A stretch of DNA of 5,111 nucleotides from an uncultured bacterium. GTDB taxonomy: Bacteria > Bacteroidota > Bacteroidia > Chitinophagales > CAIOSU01. The notes beneath the pieces were generated by a model that was not told where the DNA came from, ran no database searches, and was given only the letters and a program-made list of their open reading frames with translations. The stretch is from positions 1 to 5,111 of the forward strand of contig CAIOSU010000480.1 in the NCBI GenBank assembly GCA_903861055.1, in the 5' to 3' direction. How positions within the stretch are numbered: position 1 is the stretch's first letter; every line of letters starts with the position of its first letter. Below are positions 1-5,111 of the stretch, in pieces. Position numbers and translations under genes: made by a program.

Positions 1-275
1 GTGCCTGATGTGGTATCGCCTTTCTGCAGATAAAATTTATTGGTAACATTTGAGAAGCGGAAACCTAAGGTAGCTTCCGAGCTTACACTCTGCGCAGTAG
101 AATCAACCACCAAATGCCATTCGCTACATGGTGTAAGTGTGTTGTAACTGGTATTTTCAATCGTAATGTCGGCCCAAAAAGCATCACTTTGGCAGTTTGG
201 GGCTTCTGTTTTGGTGCACGACGTTAAGGTTGCCAATAGGCCAATAAAAAGGTAAGTAAGTAGGTTGTTTCTCAT
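1..275 (-). CDS. Putative surface lipoprotein, N-terminal part (runs off left edge)
   Basis: Reading leftward from the ATG at 275-273, the frame stays open for 91 codons to the window edge, so the C-terminus is missing. The protein starts MRNNLLTYLFIGLLATLTSC: a short positive N-region, a hydrophobic stretch (about residues 5-17) and a lipobox L-T-S-C with Cys20 as the expected lipidated residue. This is a signal peptidase II signal. The residues after the Cys, T-K-T-E, resemble the charged export signal that sends many Bacteroidota lipoproteins to the cell surface. The visible mature part (residues 21-91) is rich in Ser/Thr/Asn with alternating hydrophobic residues (for example WADITIENTSYNTL and WHLVVDST), suggesting a beta-sandwich. 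It contains two further Cys (28 and 47). I do not recognise the family and assign no function. The gene is divergent from the acyl carrier protein gene and probably unrelated to it. Confidence 0.8.
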   Translation of the reverse strand, partial: MRNNLLTYLFIGLLATLTSCTKTEAPNCQSDAFWADITIENTSYNTLTPCSEWHLVVDSTAQSVSSEATLGFRFSNVTNKFYLQKGDTTSG

Positions 276-288
276 CGCTCTATCAACA

Positions 289-296
289 CAAAGATG
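289..296 (-). promoter_or_regulatory. Weak candidate -7 element for the lipoprotein gene
   Basis: On the minus strand this reads CATCTTTG, one mismatch from the Bacteroidota -7 consensus TAnnTTTG. It lies 13 nt upstream of the lipoprotein ATG, which would give a very short leader. I see no TTG at the usual 19-21 nt upstream (the nearest is about 26-27 nt away), so this is only a motif match. Confidence 0.18.
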
Positions 297-359
297 GAAA
301 TTAATATTGTACCAGTGACCTAACAAGTTTGATTAATGAGCTTTTTGGCAGTTTTTTTT

Positions 360-380
360 ATTGATTGTGAGTCAATGAAT
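360..380. promoter_or_regulatory. Imperfect dyad, possible operator upstream of the ACP gene
   Basis: ATTGATTG (360-367) and CAATGAAT (373-380) are inverted copies matching at 7 of 8 positions, separated by TGAGT. The 21-bp dyad is centred near 370, about 68 bp upstream of the ACP start. It overlaps the TTG proposed as a -33 element, so a protein bound here could affect transcription of the cassette. A/T-rich dyads of this size also occur by chance, and no regulator gene is visible nearby. Confidence 0.25.
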
Positions 381-391
381 GACTAATTTAA
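361..391 (+). promoter_or_regulatory. Candidate promoter for the ACP-KASIII operon
   Basis: TTG at 361-363 is followed 20 nt later by TAATTTAA (384-391). The spacing fits the Bacteroidota promoter pattern (TTG near -33, TAnnTTTG near -7), but the -7 box has two mismatches. An alternative -7, TAATTTAG at 413-420, matches better (one mismatch) but has no TTG at the right distance and would leave a leader of only about ten bases. Some promoter must lie in 276-437, because the divergent gene excludes read-through from the left. Which element is used is uncertain. Confidence 0.25.
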
Positions 392-437
392 TATTCACCC
401 GACCATTTTTAGTAATTTAGCCTACATAATATCTGCT

Positions 438-674
438 ATGCAACTAGTTAGTTTTATTGCCCACATTGAAGAGGAGTTTGAAGATTTGCCTAAAGGATTG
501 ATAGTTGGAGAAACTGCATTTAGGCAGCTAGATGGCTGGAGTTCTATGATGGCACTTATCCTTATTGCCCGTATTGATTCGGAATATAACGTTAACCTTT
601 CTGCTGAAGAGTTAGCAGAAGCTGCGACCGTAAACGATTTATTTGATTTAGTAAAAGCTCGGGTAGCTATTTAA
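438..674 (+). CDS. Acyl carrier protein, divergent (specialised type)
   Basis: A 78-residue protein with the length and four-helix pattern of an acyl carrier protein (phosphopantetheine-binding family). Helix I is about residues 2-15. The prosthetic-group motif is D32-G-W-S-S-M37, followed by helix II (MMALILIARIDSEYNV) and a typical end: LSAEELAEAATVNDLFDLV. By alignment with E. coli ACP (Asp35-Ser36-Leu37), Ser36 is the expected 4'-phosphopantetheine site. The usual preceding Asp is Ser35 and the Leu is Met37. Helix II also lacks acidic residues at positions matching E. coli Asp38 (Met) and Glu41 (Ile), which normally dock partner enzymes. In the cytoplasm it would carry an acyl chain as a thioester. 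The ketoacyl synthase gene starts 2 nt after its stop, so they are probably translationally coupled and act together. The ATG at 438 is the only sensible start and gives standard ACP length. No Shine-Dalgarno is visible. It is unlikely to be the housekeeping fatty-acid ACP. Confidence 0.88.
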   Translation: MQLVSFIAHIEEEFEDLPKGLIVGETAFRQLDGWSSMMALILIARIDSEYNVNLSAEELAEAATVNDLFDLVKARVAI

Positions 675-676
675 GC

Positions 677-1738
677 ATGGCTATTTTCTCCATATCAGGT
701 GTAAAACTAGCAGGTATAGCCACCACAGTGCCTATGCACGAAGTATCGAACCTAGACTTTGAAACTATACCCGAAGCGGAACGCAAACTATTCGTGCGCT
801 CAACTGGCATAAACAAGCGGCGCGTAGCTAAAAAAGGCACCTGCACCTCTGATTTGTGCGAGCATGCCGCAAATGCCTTGTTAAAGGCTTTAAACTGGAA
901 CCCAGAGGAGATATCGGTATTAGTTTTCCTTACTCAAACCCCAGATTATATTACCCCTGCTACTGCTGCATTATTGCAGCATAAGCTTGGTCTGCCCAAA
1001 ACCTGTATGGCTCTTGATGTGAATTTGGGTTGCTCAGGCTATCCTTACGGATTATCGTTAGTGGCATCTTTGCTACGCAATATGCCAGGTGCCAAGGCTT
1101 TGTTTTTGGCTGGCGATGTTTCATCGGCTTGCCTCTCGGAGCAAGATAAAAGTGCGGCGCCTATTTTTTCCGATGCGGGTTCAGCTACAGCTTTGGTGCA
1201 GGACAGCACTGCAGCCGATATGCACTTCAACCTAGAAACTGATGGTAGCGGATATGAAGCTATTATCATTCCGCAAGGTGGCTATAGAAACCCTACAACG
1301 CTTGAGTCGCTCCAATATGTGGAGGAAAGCCCGGGTATTATCCGAAATAAGACAAATTTAATACTAAATGGCATAAACGTGTTCAACTTCTCGGTTCAGA
1401 TAGCGCCTAAAAACGCAAGGGCGTTAATGGAGCATTTAAATATGGATCAATCGGCTATCGATTATTTTGTTTTCCACCAAGCCAATTTGATTATCAACGA
1501 GTCCATTCGCAAAAAAATGGGGCTTACATTAGAACAGGCACCGCAAACTTTGCACCGATTTGGTAATACATCATCAGCCACTATACCTATTACAATAGCT
1601 AGTGAAATACAGGCTGCCATTAGCAAAAAGCCTTGTCGCTTGTTGCTTTCTGGTTTTGGAGTTGGGTTATCGTGGGGGTCGGCCATAATCGAAACCAATG
1701 GCATGGTATGCTTGCCTGTAATAGAAGCTGACCTTTAA
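677..1738 (+). CDS. 3-oxoacyl-ACP synthase III (FabH-like KASIII)
   Basis: A 353-residue thiolase-fold condensing enzyme of the KASIII family. It would take an acyl group from acyl-CoA or acyl-ACP onto a Cys and condense it with malonyl-ACP to give 3-oxoacyl-ACP. The full catalytic triad is present: Cys119 in NLGCSGYPYGL, His267 in FHQAN and Asn297 in RFGNTSSATIPI. The His-Asn spacing of 30 residues equals that of E. coli FabH (His244, Asn274). RSTGI (41-45) and the C-terminal GFGVGLSWGS (326-335) are also family hallmarks. The protein is longer than E. coli FabH (317): about 16 extra residues lie between Cys and His, probably in the Tyr/Asn-rich stretch 200-235, and about 13 after Asn297. 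The triad argues for a decarboxylating condensing enzyme. The preceding ACP gene is its likely partner. No ketoreductase or dehydratase is encoded nearby, so reductions would use general FabG/FabZ or not occur. Whether it is a housekeeping FabH or a dedicated one cannot be settled here; context favours dedicated. Confidence 0.92.
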   Translation: MAIFSISGVKLAGIATTVPMHEVSNLDFETIPEAERKLFVRSTGINKRRVAKKGTCTSDLCEHAANALLKALNWNPEEISVLVFLTQTPDYITPATAALLQHKLGLPKTCMALDVNLGCSGYPYGLSLVASLLRNMPGAKALFLAGDVSSACLSEQDKSAAPIFSDAGSATALVQDSTAADMHFNLETDGSGYEAIIIPQGGYRNPTTLESLQYVEESPGIIRNKTNLILNGINVFNFSVQIAPKNARALMEHLNMDQSAIDYFVFHQANLIINESIRKKMGLTLEQAPQTLHRFGNTSSATIPITIASEIQAAISKKPCRLLLSGFGVGLSWGSAIIETNGMVCLPVIEADL

Positions 1739-1750
1739 TTGGTACTTATG

Positions 1751-1787
1751 TTGATTACCTCAAGTGGTGATACCCAATATTTTTTTT
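1751..1787 (+). terminator. Terminator-like hairpin between KASIII and GT2 genes
   Basis: ATTACC (1754-1759) can pair with GGTGAT (1766-1771) across a 6-nt loop, with one G-T pair. TTG (1751-1753) can extend the stem with CAA (1775-1777) past a 3-nt bulge. The structure runs directly into a T-rich tract with eight T at 1780-1787. The form is that of a weak intrinsic terminator or attenuator, 13 nt after the KASIII stop. The stem is short and A/T-rich, so partial read-through is more likely than a full stop. Confidence 0.3.
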
Positions 1788-1798
1788 AATTTTCGCAA

Positions 1799-2716
1799 AT
1801 GCAGCGTGTAGCTTATGCCATAGTAGTGCCAGTATATAATGGCGCCGATACTCTTAATGAGCTCTTTGAGCGCACAAAGCAAACTATGGCAAGTATTGAT
1901 GCCAGCTTTCGGATGGTGTTTGTAGACGATTGCAGCAAAGATGGTAGCTGGGATAATATAAAGACCCTTAAGAAAAAGTACCCTACACAAGTTACCGCCA
2001 TTAAACTGGCGCGAAACAGCGGGCAACACAATGCCACCCTTTGTGGCTTGCACCATTGCAATGCCGATTTTGTGGTTACTATTGATGATGACTTGCAAAT
2101 ACCCCCTGAAGAGATTCCGAAGCTTATAGCCAGACAAAAGGAAACCGAGGCCGATTTGGTATATGGGGTGTTCGATGCAAAAAAACATGCACCAATAAGA
2201 AATGCGGGCAGTTGGTTCGTGAACAAGTTTTTTTACTATTTTGCCAATACATCTGGCAACGGCTCTTCGTTTCGACTGGTGAGCAGTAACTTGGCTGAGC
2301 GCCTTCGAAACGTAAACCAAAAGTATTTGCTGCTTGATGAAGTACTAAGTTGGTATACTTCAGGCGTAAGCAATGTTAATGTTGAACACCTGCAACGCGC
2401 AAAAGGCAGGTCGGGGTACTCAGCTTTGAAACTGATGCTGCTTACTTTTAATTATATCATCAACTACACAGTGCTGCCGCTTAGGTTGATGACGTACTTG
2501 GGCATTTTTGGCTCTATTATTTGTTTGATACTGAGTGTTATCTACGTTTACCAAAAGCTAAGCTACGATGTAGAGCTAGGGTTTACCTCGCTTATTGTGG
2601 CTATATTCTTTTCTACCAGCCTTATCTTGTTTTGTTTGGGCATTATTGGCGAGTACATAAGTCGATTGTATGTTAAAGACGGCTCAACGTATTATGTGAT
2701 AAAAGAAATACGCTGA
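1799..2716 (+). CDS. GT2 glycosyltransferase, polyprenyl-phosphate type (GtrB/DPM-like)
   Basis: A 305-residue family 2 glycosyltransferase. The N-terminal GT-A domain (about 1-225) shows VPVYNG (10-15), the nucleotide-binding VDD (42-44), the metal-binding DDDLQ (96-100) followed by IPPEEIPKL, and the family block SSFRL (156-160). GRSGYSALKL (203-212) follows. Two membrane segments come next, about 228-251 and 262-285, ending in LGIIGEYISRLY, a signature of bactoprenol/dolichyl-phosphate glycosyltransferases such as GtrB and ArnC. Proteins of this type move one sugar from a nucleotide donor to polyprenyl phosphate on the cytoplasmic face of the inner membrane. The donor sugar cannot be read from sequence. 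The start at 1799 places the first beta strand at residue 5, as usual; the leader is A/T-rich with no Shine-Dalgarno. Its stop overlaps the next ATG by one base, so it is probably coupled to the GNAT gene. No GtrA-type flippase or GT-C transferase is seen here. Confidence 0.88.
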   Translation: MQRVAYAIVVPVYNGADTLNELFERTKQTMASIDASFRMVFVDDCSKDGSWDNIKTLKKKYPTQVTAIKLARNSGQHNATLCGLHHCNADFVVTIDDDLQIPPEEIPKLIARQKETEADLVYGVFDAKKHAPIRNAGSWFVNKFFYYFANTSGNGSSFRLVSSNLAERLRNVNQKYLLLDEVLSWYTSGVSNVNVEHLQRAKGRSGYSALKLMLLTFNYIINYTVLPLRLMTYLGIFGSIICLILSVIYVYQKLSYDVELGFTSLIVAIFFSTSLILFCLGIIGEYISRLYVKDGSTYYVIKEIR

Positions 2717-3354
2717 TGATAGTTTCGAGGTACGGCGTTAAGCTTATAAAACTGCAGCAGGAGCATATTGAACTGCTGCGGACTTGGCGCAATGCTGAGA
2801 AGATTTCAAGGTTCATGGAGTTTCGCGACCATATTACCCCCAAAATGCAACAACGTTGGTTTGAAGGGTTAAGTAATGAAGCCGACTTTTACTTTATGAT
2901 TGAGTACCGAGGCAGCTTAGTAGGCATGATTCACGCATCGGGCATAGATTGGAAACAGGGCAGGGGAGATGCCGGCCTTTTTATTTATGAAGATCGATAT
3001 TTAAGCACTTATACCCCTGTTTTGGCATCACTTTGCATGGTCGAGTTGTTTTTCGGTGTATTTACACTGGAGCGCTTGTATGCAAAAGTGATGCGCAACA
3101 ACCCCGTAGCCGAAGCTTACAATAGTAATCTAGGTTTTAAGCCTATACCTACAAAAGTGGAGCATGATTTTCAGATGTTTGAACTTACTAGAGAAAACTA
3201 CTTTGCGGCTACCGAAAGTTTAAGAAAGAAGGCTATCGCTGTCGAAGGAAACCACTTTACGCTTCAGTTAAGCAACGGAGGCAAGCAGCTTTTGAATAAG
3301 TTGGGAGCATTAAGGCCTGTTGCCGAATTTGAAATAACCCTTGAACACGTATAA
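2716..3354 (+). CDS. GNAT-family N-acyltransferase (PseH/RimJ-like)
   Basis: A 212-residue GNAT protein. The N-terminal part VKLIKLQQEHIELLRTWRN (8-26), followed by FMEFRDHITPKMQQRWFE (33-50), matches the pattern of PseH-type amino-sugar N-acetyltransferases and RimJ-like enzymes. The core beta strands and the late GNAT motif are seen in YAKVMRNNPVAEAYNSNLGF (122-141), where the Asn and the Tyr-Asn-x-x-Leu-Gly-Phe end are typical. The motif that usually binds the CoA pyrophosphate (R/Q-x-x-G-x-G/A) is not canonical: the matching place reads RYLSTYTPVLASL (94-106). A tail of about 45 residues (168-212) extends beyond the usual fold. The ATG overlaps the stop of the glycosyltransferase gene (TGATG), a strong sign of coupling. 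The likely role is acylating an amino group on a sugar handled by that glycosyltransferase, with acetyl-CoA or an acyl-ACP as donor. The substrate is inferred from context only; a protein or small-molecule target remains possible. Confidence 0.78.
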   Translation: MIVSRYGVKLIKLQQEHIELLRTWRNAEKISRFMEFRDHITPKMQQRWFEGLSNEADFYFMIEYRGSLVGMIHASGIDWKQGRGDAGLFIYEDRYLSTYTPVLASLCMVELFFGVFTLERLYAKVMRNNPVAEAYNSNLGFKPIPTKVEHDFQMFELTRENYFAATESLRKKAIAVEGNHFTLQLSNGGKQLLNKLGALRPVAEFEITLEHV

Positions 3355-3356
3355 GT

Positions 3357-3809
3357 ATGGACACGCTCGATCAAATGGAAATTAGCGGCAAGCAAGAATT
3401 GGTTACTCCGCAGGTTTTATCCAATATACAAGGTATAGCACCGTGGATGATGGTTATGGGCGTGTTTTTTCTTATTGCTGCTGTATTCATGGTTCTTGCA
3501 GGAATAGGGGTGTTAATGAATGCCAATGAGTATAGTTCAATTGGCATGGTAAATGCCATGCGGGTTATGGGTACTTATTATATGCTCAGTGGTTCTTTGT
3601 TTGGATATGGTGGTGTGCTTTGTGTTTTAAGTGGCACTAGAGCCAGTTCGTTTGCCAAATTCCCTTCTAGTAGTTTGTTACTTGAGTTTACGGCAAAGCA
3701 GAAAAGGTTTTGGATGTTGATGGCGGTAAATGCCATAATTACTATTGCATTTGGAGCTATTTTTATTGCTATGGCCGGCAAACTAGCTTCAATAGCTACC
3801 AAAATGTAG
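3357..3809 (+). CDS. Small multi-pass membrane protein of unknown function
   Basis: A 150-residue hydrophobic protein with three clear membrane segments: about 29-54 (PWMMVMGVFF onward), 68-92 and 118-140. A polar N-terminal tail of about 28 residues (acidic at the start, then KQELVTPQVL) precedes them, and a Lys-containing loop (about 93-117) lies between the second and third. There is no signal peptide and no catalytic motif. Overall shape and the TPQVLSNIQGIAPW lead-in recall small DUF5362-like membrane proteins of Bacteroidota, but I cannot confirm membership. The gene starts 2 nt after the GNAT stop, so it is co-transcribed with the cassette. It could be an accessory to the membrane-bound glycosyltransferase or a passenger gene. 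Nothing in the sequence shows a transport or flippase function. Confidence 0.75.
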   Translation: MDTLDQMEISGKQELVTPQVLSNIQGIAPWMMVMGVFFLIAAVFMVLAGIGVLMNANEYSSIGMVNAMRVMGTYYMLSGSLFGYGGVLCVLSGTRASSFAKFPSSSLLLEFTAKQKRFWMLMAVNAIITIAFGAIFIAMAGKLASIATKM

Positions 3810-3811
3810 GC

Positions 3812-3834
3812 TTAAATCAATCCTCTTGATTTGA
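3812..3834. terminator. Hairpin at the convergent gene junction
   Basis: TTAAATCAA (3812-3820) can pair with TTGATTTGA (3826-3834) around the 5-nt loop TCCTC, including one T-G pair. The stem covers the stop codon and last codons of the DUF58 gene and sits 2 nt past the stop of the membrane protein gene. It lacks a T tract directly after the stem on either strand and is A/T-rich. It could mark transcript ends or limit read-through between the two convergent transcripts, but a classical intrinsic terminator is not shown. A second weak stem (AGCTAC at 3794-3799 with GTAG-g-CT) lies just to the left. Confidence 0.25.
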
Positions 3835-5111
3835 ACGCCAAATACTTGTTGATGGTATTGATTGATAGATCTTTCGGGGTGGTGAGAATGGAATGAATAC
3901 CATAATGTTTAAGTTCTTGCACCATCAATTGCTTTTCATTTTGCAACTTTCTAGCAATGGTTTTGCTGTATATATCCTCAATGGTTTGGGCGTTTTTGTC
4001 CATATAGTCAATCAACTCGGTATTCTCAAAAAACACCACAACCAACAAGTGGAAACGATTTAGGCGGCGCAATACCGGCAAGGCCCTTTCTAGCGCATAC
4101 ATACTTTCAAAGTTGGTAAACAAGAGTATCATGCTTCTATTGCGAATCATGTTGCGGCTGGCTTGGTAAAGCAGCTCATAGTTAGCTTCTAAGGCGCGCT
4201 CTTTTTGCCGGTAAAGGCCTTCTAATATTAACTTAAGCTGGTTGCGCTTACGCTCTGCTTTTAAATAGGTGCCAATTTTATCCGAAAAAGTAAGCAAGCC
4301 AACCCTATCGTACTTCAGTAAGGCAATATTACTAATCGCCAGGCTCGAATTGATGGCATAATCCAATAGGCTCATTTCTTCGAAAGGCATCCGCATGGCG
4401 CGGCTTTTATCAATTACGCAATATACTTGTTGCGAGCGCTCATCCTCGTATTGGTTTACCATTAAATCGCCCTTGCGACTAGTGGCTTTCCAGTTTATGC
4501 TCCTAAAATCGTCACCTTGAACGTAGTTCTTTATTTGTTCAAATTCATAGCTGTGGCCTAATCGGCGAGTACGCTTTATGCCTTCGCTTGTTGATATTTT
4601 AGCGAATGCCATCAGCTCGTATTGCTTCATTTGAATAATAGACGGATATGCTGCCACCTCTTCATCTAAAGGAAACGAGATGCGCCGCTGCACCAACGCT
4701 AATGCAGAACATACAAACACGCGCAAAGCTCCAAATTGATATATACCCCGCTTTACGGGTCTTATAGCATACTCAATGGTTTTTATCGACCCTGAATCTA
4801 AAGGAAATGAAAACTTGAAATCGCGCAATTGCAGCTGCTCCGGCAGCTCATCTATTACCTCAGCATCAAGTGTCATAGGTGCATTGCTGCCAATAAGCAG
4901 TTTAATGTTGTTTTGGTCTGATAGCGAAAGTACTTTCGGTGCTACTCGCTCTCCAGTAATTTTAAGATTTATGCCAAAGAGCATCTTAAAATCTACCAAA
5001 GTCATCACGGCAAAGGTACCAAGCAGGGTTTGCCCCATATAAAACAGGGGTTTCCATACAAAGCCGATGCTTAGTAATACCACTATGGCGCCCAATAAGC
5101 GAAAAAACCTA
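3812..5111 (-). CDS. DUF58 / VWA-like membrane-anchored protein, N-terminus beyond right edge
   Basis: A minus-strand gene, stop TAA at 3814-3812. The frame is open to the window edge: the codons before the TTG at 5095-5093 read R-F-F-R-L, which fits the usual DUF58 start region just ahead of the first membrane segment. The true start is therefore past 5111 and TTG is not chosen. Numbering from that TTG, two membrane segments lie at about 1-18 and 21-40, followed by a beta-rich region (about 45-150). The DUF58 hallmark follows: RRLGHSYEFEQIKNYVQGDD (177-196), then FRSINWKATSR (197-207) and a VWA-like domain starting VYCVIDKSRAM (224-234). The metal-site motif DxSxS is degenerate (D229-K-S231-R-A233). 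It ends AFKSRGLI. Family members usually sit beside a MoxR-type AAA+ ATPase in membrane or envelope maturation systems; that neighbour would be beyond the window. The biochemical role is not established. It converges on the cassette with a 2-nt gap and is probably functionally separate. Confidence 0.88.
   Translation of the reverse strand, partial: RFFRLLGAIVVLLSIGFVWKPLFYMGQTLLGTFAVMTLVDFKMLFGINLKITGERVAPKVLSLSDQNNIKLLIGSNAPMTLDAEVIDELPEQLQLRDFKFSFPLDSGSIKTIEYAIRPVKRGIYQFGALRVFVCSALALVQRRISFPLDEEVAAYPSIIQMKQYELMAFAKISTSEGIKRTRRLGHSYEFEQIKNYVQGDDFRSINWKATSRKGDLMVNQYEDERSQQVYCVIDKSRAMRMPFEEMSLLDYAINSSLAISNIALLKYDRVGLLTFSDKIGTYLKAERKRNQLKLILEGLYRQKERALEANYELLYQASRNMIRNRSMILLFTNFESMYALERALPVLRRLNRFHLLVVVFFENTELIDYMDKNAQTIEDIYSKTIARKLQNEKQLMVQELKHYGIHSILTTPKDLSINTINKYLAFKSRGLI

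Noticed and set aside
352..359. T tract as a terminator in the divergent intergenic region
   Set aside because: No stem precedes it on the plus strand, and both flanking genes point away from this region, so no transcript should end here.
1045..1704. Minus-strand open frames of 74 and 80 codons inside the KASIII gene
   Set aside because: They are antisense to conserved catalytic regions of KASIII, with no family resemblance of their own.
1760..2320. A 186-codon open frame on the minus strand opposite the GT2 gene
   Set aside because: It lies wholly against a gene with clear GT2 motifs, and its translation shows no recognisable domain. It is a shadow of the coding strand, as is the 137-codon frame at 1813-2226.
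3371..3802. Minus-strand open frames of 62 and 74 codons opposite the membrane protein gene
   Set aside because: Hydrophobic-codon mirror images of the plus-strand gene, which is better supported by its 2-nt spacing from the GNAT gene.
4776..5042. A plus-strand 88-codon open frame opposite the DUF58 gene
   Set aside because: Ser-rich, low-complexity translation antisense to a well-supported DUF58 coding region.
5093..5095. TTG as the start codon of the DUF58 gene
   Set aside because: The frame remains open upstream to the window edge and encodes R-F-F-R-L, matching the usual DUF58 N-terminal region. The real start is outside the window.

Overview
The window looks like a chromosomal stretch from a member of the Bacteroidota (class not resolved). 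Four things point there. No gene start has a clear Shine-Dalgarno sequence, and the leaders are A/T-rich. The left-edge gene encodes a lipoprotein whose lipobox Cys is followed by T-K-T-E, resembling the Bacteroidota lipoprotein export signal. The DUF58 protein is of the Bacteroidota type, with a degenerate metal site. A small membrane protein resembles families common in that phylum. There are no rRNA or tRNA genes, CRISPR arrays or mobile elements.

Layout: (1) 1-275, minus strand: the N-terminal part of an unrecognised lipoprotein that runs off the left edge. (2) 276-437: a divergent intergenic region with weak promoter-like motifs and an imperfect dyad. (3) 438-3809, plus strand: five tightly packed genes. 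These are a small acyl carrier protein, a FabH-like ketoacyl-ACP synthase III (2-nt gap), a GT2 glycosyltransferase with two C-terminal membrane segments (60-nt gap holding a terminator-like hairpin), a PseH/RimJ-like GNAT acyltransferase (1-nt stop/start overlap) and a small multi-pass membrane protein (2-nt gap). (4) 3812-5111, minus strand: a DUF58/VWA-like membrane-anchored protein meeting the operon tail-to-tail with only 2 nt between stop codons. Its true start lies beyond the right edge.

The most interesting unit is the five-gene cassette. The ACP and KASIII could start a short or modified acyl chain, the GT2 protein could put a sugar on a polyprenyl phosphate or similar membrane lipid, and the GNAT could acylate an amino group on that sugar. 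The membrane protein would be an accessory. This is inferred from gene content. The individual families are well known and are seen in glycan-acylation clusters, but here they sit alone between unrelated genes. The ACP has also lost the Asp of its DSL motif and the acidic residues of recognition helix II, which suggests a dedicated, non-housekeeping carrier.
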